Position numbers and translations under genes: made by a program
The notes under the pieces: generated by a model
What the model saw: the letters and a program-made list of their open reading frames with translations, nothing else
What the model was told of the DNA's origin: nothing
Database searches by the model: none
Shown here: positions 9,078-17,455 of the stretch, piece by piece
Layout: each line of letters starts with the position of its first letter
Numbering within the stretch: position 1 is the stretch's first letter
Source of the DNA: Actinomycetota bacterium
Lineage (GTDB): Bacteria; Actinomycetota; Thermoleophilia; Gaiellales; Gaiellaceae
Reading direction: 5' to 3'
DNA length: 64,000 nucleotides
Assembly: GCA_009702325.1 (NCBI GenBank)
Contig: WLID01000001.1
Span: 558,001 to 622,000 of the forward strand

Positions 9078-10601
9078 CTAGTCGAGGTGGCGCAGGGCGT
9101 CTGCGGGGCGAAGGCGTGATGCACGGAACCCGCCGACGGCACCGGCGAGCAGGCCGCCGAGGACGGCAAGGCCGATGGCGGTGGCGAGCAAACTGATGCT
9201 GACGGGGGCTGAGATCGAGACGCTTGACGACCCGGTTGTGAGGCCGTTGTCGAGGAAGCGGCCGAAGAGTCCGGCGCCGCCGCCGGGCGGGCCGAAGTCT
9301 CCGGGGCCGCCGCCCTGTCCTGTCACGGCATTGGCGGTGGCCGATGTGCTGCCGACGGTCGCTTGCAGGCTGGGGGCGAACGCGCTGACGAGCGCGGCAC
9401 CGCCAAGTCCTACGACGACGCCAAGTACGCCGCCGACGAGGCCTTGGAAGAGCGATTCGCCCGTGACTTGGCGGATGACGAGGCCTTGCGACCACCCGAG
9501 CGCCTTCAGCGTCCCGAGCTCTCGGATCCGCTTCGTGACTGAGGAGAGGGTGAGCAGCGAGGCGATCAGGATTGCGGCGACGAGCCCGACGATCTCGAGT
9601 GCTGTGCCGAGTTTGTCGGTCAGCTTCTTCGTGTCGACGAGTGATCCGGAGATGCGGTCGGCGAGGTCTTTGGCGGTTGTGACGCTGGAGTCTTTGAACG
9701 TCTTCTTGATCGCGGTCGAGACGGCGGCGACGTGGGAGGCGTTGTCGGCCTCGACGAGGATCGTGTTGACCCGACCGGTGTTGCCGGAGAGCTTCTGGAG
9801 CTCAGCGAGCTTGAGGTAGACGTCCGAGGATTGGCCACCAAGCGGTGTTGTCGCGATCCCGATCACCGCGAACGTCTTGCCTGCGAGGGTGAGCTTCGAA
9901 CCGACCTTCAGGTTGTTGCTGTTGGCGTAGCTCACGTTGAGGATCGCCTGGTACGGGTCGGTGCCACTGAAGTAGGCGCCCGACGAGATCTGGGAGGTCG
10001 TGATCGCGCCGAGTGTTGGCTGGGTCTCGTCGATGCCCGTGACCGACTTCGTGTCGAAGTTGATCGAGCGAGGGCCGGAGAAGAAGCCGCCGCCGCCTCC
10101 GCCACTGAAGCCGCCGGGGCCGGGTGTCGCCGTCGTTGTCTGTTTCGGGACGGTGCCGGAGATGTGGACGGCGTTGAGGGTGAGTGAGCCGGCGGCGATC
10201 GAGACGTGCGCGAGCTTCGAGATCGAGGCGACTTCCGTCGAAGGGAAGGTCTGTTGCGTCCCGAAGGTGAAGCGGTCGCTGCTGAACTTCGCGCCGGGTT
10301 TCAGGCTTTGGAAGTCGAAGCCGCGCGGGCCGCCTTCTGAGCGGAGCTTCGCGCGTTCGGCGGGCGTGAGCGACTGGAAGCCGCCGGAGGTGGTGGCGAT
10401 GACAAGCGGCCGGGTGACAGACATGTCCGTACCGAGACCGGTGAGGGGTTTCAGCACCTTTGCCTGCGCCTGGTTGAGCCCTGTCGAGAGGGCGTTGACG
10501 GTGACGACAAGTCCGACGCCGACCGCAAGGCCGAGCGCTGTGAGCAGGGTGCGGCCCCGGCGTCGCCGGAGCTCCGCGAGCATGTACGAGATGTAGAACA
10601 C
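9078..10601 (-). CDS. ABC transporter permease, FtsX/MacB type
   Basis: 507 residues. One N-terminal membrane segment (LLTALGLAVGVGLVVTVNAL), a large extracytoplasmic MacB_PCD-like domain, then three C-terminal segments with the FtsX fold ending ASRLRPADALRHLD. The start is taken as GTG at 10601 because CCGAGGAGC lies just upstream; the frame stays open to 10661. Two Gly/Pro/Phe-rich inserts (near residues 150-165 and 425-445) lie in predicted outside loops, resembling those of the anchored protein two genes downstream. Likely exports or senses lipids, peptides or antibiotics, as MacB systems do. Confidence 0.9.
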   Translation of the reverse strand: MFYISYMLAELRRRRGRTLLTALGLAVGVGLVVTVNALSTGLNQAQAKVLKPLTGLGTDMSVTRPLVIATTSGGFQSLTPAERAKLRSEGGPRGFDFQSLKPGAKFSSDRFTFGTQQTFPSTEVASISKLAHVSIAAGSLTLNAVHISGTVPKQTTTATPGPGGFSGGGGGGFFSGPRSINFDTKSVTGIDETQPTLGAITTSQISSGAYFSGTDPYQAILNVSYANSNNLKVGSKLTLAGKTFAVIGIATTPLGGQSSDVYLKLAELQKLSGNTGRVNTILVEADNASHVAAVSTAIKKTFKDSSVTTAKDLADRISGSLVDTKKLTDKLGTALEIVGLVAAILIASLLTLSSVTKRIRELGTLKALGWSQGLVIRQVTGESLFQGLVGGVLGVVVGLGGAALVSAFAPSLQATVGSTSATANAVTGQGGGPGDFGPPGGGAGLFGRFLDNGLTTGSSSVSISAPVSISLLATAIGLAVLGGLLAGAVGGFRASRLRPADALRHLD

Positions 10602-10651
10602 AGGCGCTCCTCGGTGGGTTCGCTGACGCCACGCGGCGACCCGGTGGACTA

Positions 10652-10695
10652 CATCAGCCACGCTTTAGAAGGGCCTAAGATTTCCCTATGAGTTT
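10652..10695 (-). promoter_or_regulatory. 11-bp direct repeat array, site B (upstream of ABC operon)
   Basis: Four plus-strand units in register: CATCAGCCACG (10652), CTTTAGAAGGG (10663), CCTAAGATTTC (10674), CCTATGAGTTT (10685). The array ends about 50 bases before the permease GTG. The two central units are the best matches. Confidence 0.7.
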
Positions 10696-10756
10696 CGCTG
10701 CGAGCGGTACATTCGCCCTCACGCAACCCCTGTCGGAATTGGAAAGCGCTAGACCC

Positions 10757-10771
10757 CGGTGTCAGACACCG
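10757..10771. repeat. Perfect palindrome CGGTGTCAGACACCG (REP-like)
   Basis: A 15-base perfect palindrome around one central A, in the gap between the histidine kinase and the ABC permease. It has the same plan (six-base arms around a single base) as the GGGGACTGTCCCC core of the tandem array at 35737-35955. It could be a REP element, or the terminator stem of the kinase transcript, though no T-run follows. Confidence 0.5.
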
Positions 10772-10794
10772 AGTTCGCCGAGGCCGCTGGGCTG

Positions 10795-12171
10795 TTAGGC
10801 GCCGTCACTCGCCGGCGCGAGCGGACGCGCGGGGAGCGTAAGCCGCATTAGGGTGCCGCCACCATCGGGTCGTTCGACGGTGATCGAGCCACCGTGGCTC
10901 TCCGCCACCTGACGGACGATCGCGAGGCCAAGGCCCGAGCCCGGCATTGAGCGTGCTGAGGTTGCGCGATAGAAGCGGTCGAAGATGTAGGGGAGGTCGG
11001 CGTCGGGGATGCCGGGGCCGTGATCGCGCACCGTCAACACGCCGCCCGTAAGGACAACTTCGATCGAGGCCCCTGCGGGGCTCCACTTGGCGGCGTTGTC
11101 GAGCAGGTTGCCGATCGCACGTTCGAGGTTCGCGGGTGATCCCACCGTCGCGACCGGCTCAAGCTCGGCGTCGATCGGCACGTCGGGGTGGTTGCGGCGG
11201 GTGCGCTCGATCGCCTCACCAACGAGCAGGTCGATCCGCACCTCCTCAAGCACCGTCTCCTGGCCCTCGCCGCGGGCGAGGTCGGTGAGCTCGCCGATCA
11301 GCGCCGTCATCTCGGTGAGCTGCGCGACAACATCCTTCAGCAGCTGCTCGCGATCCTCGGCGGGCAGACCATCGCCCATCGCGAGCACCTCGATGTTCGT
11401 GCGCAAGCTCGTGAGCGGCGTGCGCAGCTCGTGCGACGCGTCCTGGACGAGCTGGCGCTGACGCTGCGCCGCATCGTCGAGCGACTCAAGCATCGCGTTG
11501 AAGGTCGAGGCGAGGCTCGACAGCTCGTCGTTGCCGTGCACGTCGATCCGCTGGGTGAGGTCGCGGGTCAGTCGCACGTTCTCGGCCGTGTCGGAGAGCT
11601 TGCGGATCGGGCGGAGCGCCGCACGTGCCACCAAGAAGCCGGCGACCGATGCCGCGCCAACGCCGCCGATCGCAACAAGCAGCAGCCACAGCTCGATCTT
11701 CCCAAGCTCATGGTCGACGTCCGAGAGCGGCACCGCGATCTGAATCGCATAGGGATACGGTGTCGCCCGCGTCGTCAAGACACGCACATGCTTGCCCTGC
11801 ACATGCGTGTCCGAGAAGAACGCCGGCTTCGTGTTCTCGGCCACCTTCTGCGCCTCGGCAGCGCCAGGAAGCTGCGGTGCAACGGTGTCGAACTGCTCGG
11901 GGAGATACAGCGAGCCGCCCGCATCAACGAGCTGGAAGTAGCTCCCAAACGGCAACCCACGCGTATGCAGCGCGTACTTCTTGTTGCCGATCGGCGTGGC
12001 GAACCCGAGACCTGGCAGAGAGACGATCTGGCGCGCCTGATCCTGCAAGCTGCGATCGACCTGCCCGCGCAGCTCGTTCTGCACGATGAAATAGACGACA
12101 ACCGACGCGATCGCGACAGCCGCCGCAACAGCAGCAGCCGCAACCAGGACAAACCGCCCGCGCAGACTCAT
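10795..12171 (-). CDS. Sensor histidine kinase, MprB-like
   Basis: 458 residues. TM1 at about 8-30, an extracytoplasmic sensor region to about 160, TM2 (about 161-183), HAMP, then HisKA with His247 in DASHELRTPLTSLR. The ATPase domain shows NLLDNAAKWSP, DHGPGIPDADLPYIFDRFYRA and GSGLGLAIVRQ. Start placed at MSLRGRFVL, immediately before TM1; an open frame continues upstream to 12264 but is Arg-rich and unlikely. Pairs with the response regulator 127 bases upstream and probably senses envelope damage. Confidence 0.93.
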   Translation of the reverse strand: MSLRGRFVLVAAAAVAAAVAIASVVVYFIVQNELRGQVDRSLQDQARQIVSLPGLGFATPIGNKKYALHTRGLPFGSYFQLVDAGGSLYLPEQFDTVAPQLPGAAEAQKVAENTKPAFFSDTHVQGKHVRVLTTRATPYPYAIQIAVPLSDVDHELGKIELWLLLVAIGGVGAASVAGFLVARAALRPIRKLSDTAENVRLTRDLTQRIDVHGNDELSSLASTFNAMLESLDDAAQRQRQLVQDASHELRTPLTSLRTNIEVLAMGDGLPAEDREQLLKDVVAQLTEMTALIGELTDLARGEGQETVLEEVRIDLLVGEAIERTRRNHPDVPIDAELEPVATVGSPANLERAIGNLLDNAAKWSPAGASIEVVLTGGVLTVRDHGPGIPDADLPYIFDRFYRATSARSMPGSGLGLAIVRQVAESHGGSITVERPDGGGTLMRLTLPARPLAPASDGA

Positions 12172-12298
12172 GCTGCTGACCCTAGTGGTTTGGCGAAGGC
12201 GTCGTCGCGCCGCGCGCGCCCGCAACCGATGCGGACCATGGCTGGCAAAGACGCTCACCGGCACACCGGGAGCGCGAGCAGTGGTGCCATTCCATGCC

Positions 12299-12976
12299 CT
12301 AGCTCTCGCGCAGGGCGTACCCGACGCCCCGAACCGTATGGATGAGGCGCGACATGCCGGCCGCTTCCGTCTTCTTGCGCAGATACGAGATGTAGACGTC
12401 GAGGCTGTTCGACCCGTACCCGAAGTCGTAGCCCCACACGCGATCGAAGATCACCGATCGGGTCAGCACCTGGCGCGGATTGCGCAGGAACAGCTCGAGC
12501 AGCGCGAACTCCGTGCGCGTCAGCTCGAGCGACTGATCGCCGCGCGTCACCTCACGCGTGCCCGTGTCGAGGGTGAGGTCGGCAAACGAGAGCGTCGTCG
12601 ACTCCTCATCGGAGCCAAGGCGCCGCAGCAGCGCCCGCACACGGGCGATCAGCTCTTCGAGCGCGAACGGCTTGACGAGGTAGTCGTCGGCGCCAGCCTC
12701 AAGACCAGCGACGCGATCGGCGACCTGGTCGCGGGCCGTCAGCATCAAGATCGGAAGCGGGCTGCCGTCAGACCGCAGGCGACGCGTCAAGTCGAGACCA
12801 TCCAGGCGCGGCATCAACACGTCAACCACAAGCAGATCGATGCCAGCCGGATCGTTCAAGCGCTCAAGCGCCTCCTGACCATCGGCGGCCGTCTCGACGT
12901 CGTAGCCTTGCATCGAAAGGGCGCGCCGAATCGCGTCGCGAACAGCCTGGTCATCGTCCACGACAAGAATTGCCAT
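12299..12976 (-). CDS. OmpR/PhoB-family response regulator, MprA-like
   Basis: 225 residues. Receiver domain with acidic residues in VVDDDQ (7-9), phospho-acceptor Asp52 in [13 protein letters not shown], and the Lys of DDYLVKPF; C-terminal winged helix ending [31 protein letters not shown]. The start is set at MAILVVDDD; an in-frame ATG at 13048 would add a tail unknown in the family. Its likely targets are the four 11-bp repeat arrays (sites A-D), one of which (C) lies upstream of its own gene. Confidence 0.94.
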   Translation of the reverse strand: MAILVVDDDQAVRDAIRRALSMQGYDVETAADGQEALERLNDPAGIDLLVVDVLMPRLDGLDLTRRLRSDGSPLPILMLTARDQVADRVAGLEAGADDYLVKPFALEELIARVRALLRRLGSDEESTTLSFADLTLDTGTREVTRGDQSLELTRTEFALLELFLRNPRQVLTRSVIFDRVWGYDFGYGSNSLDVYISYLRKKTEAAGMSRLIHTVRGVGYALRES

Positions 12977-13254
12977 GCGCGTATGGTGGCCGTTCCGCGC
13001 GCGGTTGGAAAGCCCAGCCGCCGAATGTCCGCCAATCAGCTCACTCATGGCTGAAAAAGGGAGGTCCCCGGGGCCGACCCGACCATACGCAGGCAGGGGG
13101 AGTCTGAGCCGACCCCGGGGTGAGTGCGACGCAGCGTGGGCCGCTGCGACCGTGTGAGAGAGAGCGCGTCTGCGCGCTCGCTGTGCCACGCGACCTGCGT
13201 GGGAGGGAGGGAGTTGGAGGTCGCGATCACAGTGAGCACAGCTTGCGGCCGCCT
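12977..13254 (-). other. Long leader of the regulator gene with strong stem-loops
   Basis: No gene seen. If transcription starts near site C, the regulator mRNA has a leader of over 200 bases. On the minus strand it holds a perfect hairpin GAGCGCG-cagA-CGCGCTC (13162-13179) and, nearer the gene, two CCCCGGGG blocks (13064-13071 and 13115-13122 region) able to pair, followed by CCTCCCTTTTTC. The last could act as a terminator or attenuator ahead of the regulator. Confidence 0.35.
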
Positions 13255-13298
13255 CCTTAGAGCCGCCTAAGACCGACGTAAGAACTCCTTCAGAATCG
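13255..13298 (-). promoter_or_regulatory. 11-bp direct repeat array, site C (upstream of regulator gene)
   Basis: Four plus-strand units in exact register: CCTTAGAGCCG (13255), CCTAAGACCGA (13266), CGTAAGAACTC (13277), CTTCAGAATCG (13288). The T and A-G-A positions repeat every 11 bases. It lies 280 bases before the regulator gene and 110 bases before hxlR on the other strand; the orientation matches that of sites A and B relative to a minus-strand target, which favours autoregulation. Confidence 0.7.
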
Positions 13299-13354
13299 GC
13301 GAGGCACCCGGAGCGGCACTACGCAAAAGAATTGCTAATCGCAGGTATGCAGGA

Positions 13355-13377
13355 ACTAATACTTCATATTTGGTAGT
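13355..13377. promoter_or_regulatory. Imperfect dyad upstream of hxlR, possible operator
   Basis: ACTA and TAGT bracket a 23-base A+T-rich stretch (ACTAAT...TTTGGTAGT) unusual for this genome, 32 bases before hxlR. A -10-like TAGACT follows (13394-13399), with the ATG 9 bases on. HxlR proteins often bind their own promoters at such dyads. Confidence 0.4.
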
Positions 13378-13408
13378 GGCGCCGATTCTGTTGTAGACTT
13401 GTTTCTGC

Positions 13409-13804
13409 ATGAGCGATCACCAGCACCGGCGGATGGGCGATGTCCACGACGGAACGTGCTGTGCTGTCGCGGCCACATCCGATCTGATCGGCTCGAAGTG
13501 GACGTCAGTCATCGTTCACGACCTCTCCGAAGGGCCACGCCGCTTCACGCAGATGGAGCATGCGTGCCACGGCATCAGCCCGCGGACACTGTCGGAGCGC
13601 CTCCACATGCTCGAAGAGCAGGGCATCGTCGAGCGCCGCAGCTACCCCGAATCACCGCCCCGCGTGGAGTACAGCCTCACGTCGAAGGGCGCCGCACTGC
13701 TGCCGATCATCGAAGAGATGCGGCGCTTCGGGCACGGCTGGCTGATGGAAGAGCACGCCGAAGCGCACGCGGCAGAAGACGCCGTTTCGGCCGCGATCGC
13801 CTAG
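13409..13804 (+). CDS. HxlR-family winged-helix transcription regulator
   Basis: 131 residues. The HxlR pattern is clear: Cys-Cys-Ala near residue 18, then IGSKWTSVIVHDLSEGPRRF, the recognition region GISPRTLSERLHMLEEQGIVERR, and the wing SPPRVEYSLTSKGAAL. N-terminal Cys residues in this family can sense aldehydes, quinones or oxidants. No enzyme gene is adjacent on the same strand, so its target is unknown; the quinone-detoxifying pair at 53202-54706 is one untested candidate. Confidence 0.9.
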   Translation: MSDHQHRRMGDVHDGTCCAVAATSDLIGSKWTSVIVHDLSEGPRRFTQMEHACHGISPRTLSERLHMLEEQGIVERRSYPESPPRVEYSLTSKGAALLPIIEEMRRFGHGWLMEEHAEAHAAEDAVSAAIA

Positions 13805-13859
13805 CCAAAACGGCCCGCACGATTGGTCTGCGGGGTTTTCCCTGCTCCGCGTACCATTC

Positions 13860-13888
13860 TTGACACCAATACAGGCCGTAGGCAGACT
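13860..13888 (+). promoter_or_regulatory. Promoter of the ilv-thr cluster
   Basis: TTGACA (13860-13865), a 17-base spacer, then CAGACT (13883-13888) as the -10 box. The predicted start point (about 13895) is only a few bases before the ilvL ATG, so the leader peptide would be read from a nearly leaderless end. Confidence 0.65.
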
Positions 13889-13898
13889 CAAACCACCG

Positions 13899-13988
13899 AT
13901 GGCACAGGCGATCGAACACCGCTCATCCTTTGATGCGTCCGCACAGACGCTCTCGTTCGTTCTGTCCATCGTCGTAATCCCCCTCTAG
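13899..13988 (+). CDS. ilvL: Leader peptide for ilv-thr attenuation
   Basis: A 29-residue open frame that ends TLSFVLSIVVIPL-stop: nine of the last thirteen codons are Leu, Val or Ile. The TAG stop falls in a perfect hairpin (13977-13994). It sits immediately after a good promoter and 200 bases before ilvB. This is the standard design of ribosome-mediated attenuation: shortage of branched-chain amino acids stalls the ribosome in the codon run. An ilvBNC leader peptide is known in Corynebacterium; this one differs in sequence and is recognised by plan only. Confidence 0.75.
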   Translation: MAQAIEHRSSFDASAQTLSFVLSIVVIPL

Positions 13989-13994
13989 GGGGAT
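13977..13994 (+). promoter_or_regulatory. Hairpin over the ilvL stop codon
   Basis: ATCCCCC-TCTA-GGGGGAT, a perfect 7-bp stem with a four-base loop. A ribosome finishing ilvL would melt it, while a ribosome stalled in the Ile/Val run a few codons earlier would also cover its 5' arm, so its partner downstream must be considered in any model. Confidence 0.55.
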
Positions 13995-14046
13995 CGATGC
14001 ACTCACGCGGCCGAGTCGCCGCAGACGGAGACCGAACACGGGAGAC

Positions 14047-14070
14047 GTGCGCCGCGCCGACGGCGCGTAC
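14047..14070 (+). promoter_or_regulatory. GC-rich hairpin in the ilvB leader, possible attenuator stem
   Basis: GTGCGCCG-cgccga-CGGCGCGTAC forms a strong stem (six perfect pairs GCGCCG/CGGCGC plus flanks) 120 bases before ilvB. It is not followed by a T-run, so if it terminates it does so without a canonical U-tract, or with Rho. The rest of 13805-14192 shows no other gene. Confidence 0.4.
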
Positions 14071-14192
14071 CGACAAACCAGTAGGAGCCTGAGAGTGCGT
14101 ACGACGATGAACACCAAGCGGGAAATGGAAGGCCTGAAGCGCGATTCGCGCTCGGCCACGCGCCCCCACACCCACCGCAAGGAGGCCACGGC

Positions 14193-15923
14193 ATGACACG
14201 GATGCTCGGCTCTGACGCGATCCTCCGCTCGCTCGAGGCGGAAGGCGTCGAGGTGATGTTCGGTATTCCGGGAGGAGCGATCCTTCCGACCTACGACGCA
14301 ATTGCTCGTGGAACGACCGTACGCCACGTCTTGGCACGGCACGAACAGGGTGCTGGCCACATGGCGCAGGGCTACGCGCGCGCGTCCGGCAGAGTCGGTG
14401 TCGCCATCGCGACGTCCGGCCCGGGAGCGACGAACCTCGTTACTCCGATCGCCGACGCGTGGATGGATTCGACGCCGCTTGTCTGTATTACCGGCCAGGT
14501 CTACTCGCGACTGATCGGTACTGACGCGTTCCAGGAGATCGACATCACCGGCATCACGCTCCCGTGCGTGAAGCACTCGTGGCTCGTGCAGGACGTTCGC
14601 GAGATCCCTGCGGTCATGAAGGCTGCGTTCCACGTTGCCCGCACCGGCCGCCCCGGCCCTGTCCTTGTCGATATCGCGAAGGACGCTCAGGAGGCCGAGC
14701 TCGACTTCCACTATCCCGACGAGGTCGATCTGCCAGGGTGGAAGCCACCGACGAAGGTGCACGAACGCCAGGTACGCGAAGCCGCTCGGGCGATCGCCGA
14801 TGCCCGCCAGCCGATCGTCTACGCGGGCGGCGGTGTCCTGAACGGTGACGCCTGCGCCGAACTGCTCGAACTGATCGAGTCGGCCAACCTGCCGTCCGTC
14901 GTCACGCTCATGGGCAAGAGCGCGATTCCCGACAGTCATCCGTTGAACTGCGGCATGCCAGGCATGCACGGCTCGAAGTTCGCGAACTTCGCGCTCAACA
15001 AGTCCGACCTGATCATCGCCGTCGGCTCGCGGTTCGACGATCGCGTCACCGGCAAAGTCTCAGCGTTTGCGCCAGGCGCAAAGGTCATCCACTTCGACAT
15101 CGACGCGGCCGAAGTTGGGAAGATCCGCTCGGCCGACATTCCGGTCGTCGGGCCGCTGAAACTGGCACTCACACAGCTGACGAGCGAGCTGAAGACGATG
15201 CTCGCCGAGAAGCCGATGCAGACCGCCGCATGGCACGCGCAGCTCGACGAGTGGCGTGGGCAGTACCCCTACAAGTACCGCAAGGGGACGCCCGGCTCGC
15301 TGATCAAGCCGCAGCTTGTGATGGAGACGCTCCGTGACATCACCGCCGGACGCAACGACGTGATCTGGACAACAGGCGTCGGCCAGCACCAGATGTGGGC
15401 GATGCAGTACCTCCAGTGCGACGAGCCCCGCTCCTTCATCACCTCAGGTGGGCTCGGAACGATGGGCTTCGGTGTTCCGGCCGCCGTCGGCGCCAAGGCG
15501 GCACGCCCCGACGCCACCGTGATCTGCGTCGACGGCGACGGCTGCTTCCAGATGACCTGCCAGGAGCTCGCGACCGCAGCGCTTGAGCGGCTCCCAATCG
15601 TCGTCGTGATCGTGAACAACGGTTGGCTGGGCATGGTGCGCCAGTGGCAAGACCTCTTCTATTCGGAGCGGTTCGCCGAAACGCACCTCACCAAGCAGGT
15701 GCCCGACTACGCACAGCTCGCTGAGGCGCTCGGGGCAGCTGGCTTCACGGTCGACCACGAAGACGATCTCGAGTCGACGTTGCGTGCGGCCCTTGAAGCG
15801 GGACGCACCGCGGTTGTCGACGTTCGCACCGATCCAGAAGAGAACTGTTACCCGATGATCCCCGCCGGCGCAGCTGCCGTCGACATCATCGAGATGCCCG
15901 ACGAAGAGGAGGTTCCATCGTGA
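14193..15923 (+). CDS. ilvB: Acetolactate synthase large subunit
   Basis: 576 residues; joins two pyruvates (Val/Leu) or pyruvate and 2-oxobutyrate (Ile). The catalytic Glu lies in RHEQGAGHMAQGYARASG (about 51), the FAD/central domain in the middle, and the TPP/Mg site in VDGDGCFQMTCQELATA with NNGWLGMVRQWQ. AAGGAGG lies 8-15 bases before the ATG. Its stop overlaps the ilvN GTG by four bases, coupling the catalytic and regulatory subunits. Confidence 0.96.
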   Translation: MTRMLGSDAILRSLEAEGVEVMFGIPGGAILPTYDAIARGTTVRHVLARHEQGAGHMAQGYARASGRVGVAIATSGPGATNLVTPIADAWMDSTPLVCITGQVYSRLIGTDAFQEIDITGITLPCVKHSWLVQDVREIPAVMKAAFHVARTGRPGPVLVDIAKDAQEAELDFHYPDEVDLPGWKPPTKVHERQVREAARAIADARQPIVYAGGGVLNGDACAELLELIESANLPSVVTLMGKSAIPDSHPLNCGMPGMHGSKFANFALNKSDLIIAVGSRFDDRVTGKVSAFAPGAKVIHFDIDAAEVGKIRSADIPVVGPLKLALTQLTSELKTMLAEKPMQTAAWHAQLDEWRGQYPYKYRKGTPGSLIKPQLVMETLRDITAGRNDVIWTTGVGQHQMWAMQYLQCDEPRSFITSGGLGTMGFGVPAAVGAKAARPDATVICVDGDGCFQMTCQELATAALERLPIVVVIVNNGWLGMVRQWQDLFYSERFAETHLTKQVPDYAQLAEALGAAGFTVDHEDDLESTLRAALEAGRTAVVDVRTDPEENCYPMIPAGAAAVDIIEMPDEEEVPS

Positions 15924-16432
15924 GCCACCACACCGTCTCGGTTGAGCTCGAGAACAAGCCGGGCGCACTCGTCCGCATCTCGCAGCTCTTTGCCCGTCGC
16001 GGCTACAACATCCAAAGCCTTGCCGTTGGCCCCACCGAGCGCCCGGGTATCTCCCGGCTCACGCTTCGGGTCGACTGCAGTGAGCACACGATCGAGCAGA
16101 TCGAAAAGCAGATGCACAAGCTCGTCAACGTGCTGCGTGTCGTCGAACTGCTTCCCGACGAGTCAGTCGAGCGTGAGCTCGCCCTGATCACCGTGGGGGC
16201 ACCACCCGACCGCCGCGCCGAGCTGATCGCGCTCGGTGACGTCTTCGGCGCCCGTGTCGCTGACATTGGCCGTGAAGCGCTCACGTTTGAGATCGTCGGA
16301 AGGCCCGAGGAACTCGACGCCTTCGAGGAGCTCGTCCGCCCCCATGGGGTGCGCGAACTCGCCCGCACGGGCAGGATCGGCTTGCGCCGGCCCGGCCCGC
16401 GCCAATCCCGGGCCCAGGCCGCCCTTACTTAA
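15920..16432 (+). CDS. ilvN: Acetolactate synthase small (regulatory) subunit
   Basis: 170 residues with an N-terminal ACT domain (SVELENKPGALVRISQLFARRGYNI) that binds valine for feedback inhibition, followed by the ALS small-subunit C-terminal domain. The GTG start is inside the ilvB stop (GTGA). Ends 21 bases before ilvC. Confidence 0.95.
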   Translation: MSHHTVSVELENKPGALVRISQLFARRGYNIQSLAVGPTERPGISRLTLRVDCSEHTIEQIEKQMHKLVNVLRVVELLPDESVERELALITVGAPPDRRAELIALGDVFGARVADIGREALTFEIVGRPEELDAFEELVRPHGVRELARTGRIGLRRPGPRQSRAQAALT

Positions 16433-16453
16433 AAGCGAAAGGAACGAAACCGC

Positions 16454-17455
16454 ATGGCAGAAGTGATCAAGTCGGGCGACCTCTCCCTGCTCTCAGGCAA
16501 GGTCGCAGTGCTCGGGTTCGGCAGCCAGGGCCACGCACACGCACTGAACCTCGCCGACTCCGGCGTGAAGGTCGAGATCGGCCTTCGTCCCGACAGCGCC
16601 TCGCGCGCAACCGCCGAAGAGGCTGGCCTCACCGTCAAGACCGTCGCTGAGGCCGTCAAGGGCGCGCAGCTCGTCGTCTTCCTCGTCCCCGACGGCTCGC
16701 AGGCCGAGCTGTTCAAGAACGAGGTTGAGCCGAACCTCGAGCCGGGCGCGGCGCTCGTCTTCGCCCACGGCTTCGCGATCCACTTCGGCCTGATCACCCC
16801 GCCGGCCGGCCATGACGTGTTCATGGTTGCCCCGAAGGGCCCGGGCCACGTCGTCCGCCGCTTCTTCGAAGAGGGCTACGGCACCCCGGCACTGATCGCC
16901 ATCGCCCAGGACGCGTCGGGCAAGGCACGCGACTACGCCCTCGGGTACGCCGTCGGTATCGGCTCGGGCCGTGCCGGCATCATCGAGACGACGTTCAAGG
17001 AAGAGACCGAGAGCGACCTCTTCGGTGAGCAGGCAGTCCTCTGCGGTGGCGTCACCCAGCTGATCCGCTACGGCTTCGACACGCTTGTCGAGGCGGGCTA
17101 CCAGCCGGAGATCGCCTACTACGAGTGCCTCCACGAGCTCAAGCTGATCGTCGACCTGATCTTCGAAGGCGGCCTCGAGCGGATGCACTACTCGATCTCC
17201 GACACGGCCGAGTTCGGCTCGCATCGCGTTGGTCCGCGTGTTGTCGACCAGCACGTCAAGGACAACATGAAGAAGGTGCTGACCGACATTCAGGACGGCT
17301 CGTTTGCCCGCGAGTGGATCGCCGAGATGGAGCGCGGTCGCCCGTCGCTCGTCGAGTACCGCAACGTGCTCAGCGAGACCACGATCGAGAAGGTCGGCAA
17401 GCGGCTCCGTGCGCTCGGTGAGCGCGAAGTGACGGGGGCGCATGGCGTCAGTTGA
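16454..17455 (+). CDS. ilvC: Ketol-acid reductoisomerase, short class I
   Basis: 333 residues; isomerises and reduces acetolactate or acetohydroxybutyrate with NADPH and Mg. The nucleotide loop is [19 protein letters not shown] and the specificity loop GLRPDSAS has the NADPH-type Ser/Arg pattern. Metal ligands fall in the KFKEE-like region ([15 protein letters not shown]) and later [24 protein letters not shown] precedes the ATG. Overlaps hom by 14 bases. Confidence 0.96.
   Translation: MAEVIKSGDLSLLSGKVAVLGFGSQGHAHALNLADSGVKVEIGLRPDSASRATAEEAGLTVKTVAEAVKGAQLVVFLVPDGSQAELFKNEVEPNLEPGAALVFAHGFAIHFGLITPPAGHDVFMVAPKGPGHVVRRFFEEGYGTPALIAIAQDASGKARDYALGYAVGIGSGRAGIIETTFKEETESDLFGEQAVLCGGVTQLIRYGFDTLVEAGYQPEIAYYECLHELKLIVDLIFEGGLERMHYSISDTAEFGSHRVGPRVVDQHVKDNMKKVLTDIQDGSFAREWIAEMERGRPSLVEYRNVLSETTIEKVGKRLRALGEREVTGAHGVS

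Noticed and set aside
10602..10661. Longer permease start at 10661
   Set aside because: The extra 20 residues are basic and unlike the family; GTG 10601 has a good ribosome site.
12977..13048. N-terminal extension of the response regulator from ATG 13048
   Set aside because: The extra 24 residues precede the receiver's first strand and have no counterpart in the family.
13255..13298. Site C as the operator of hxlR
   Set aside because: Its orientation matches the other sites only if the minus-strand regulator gene is the target, and hxlR has its own dyad nearer its start. Dual use is not excluded.
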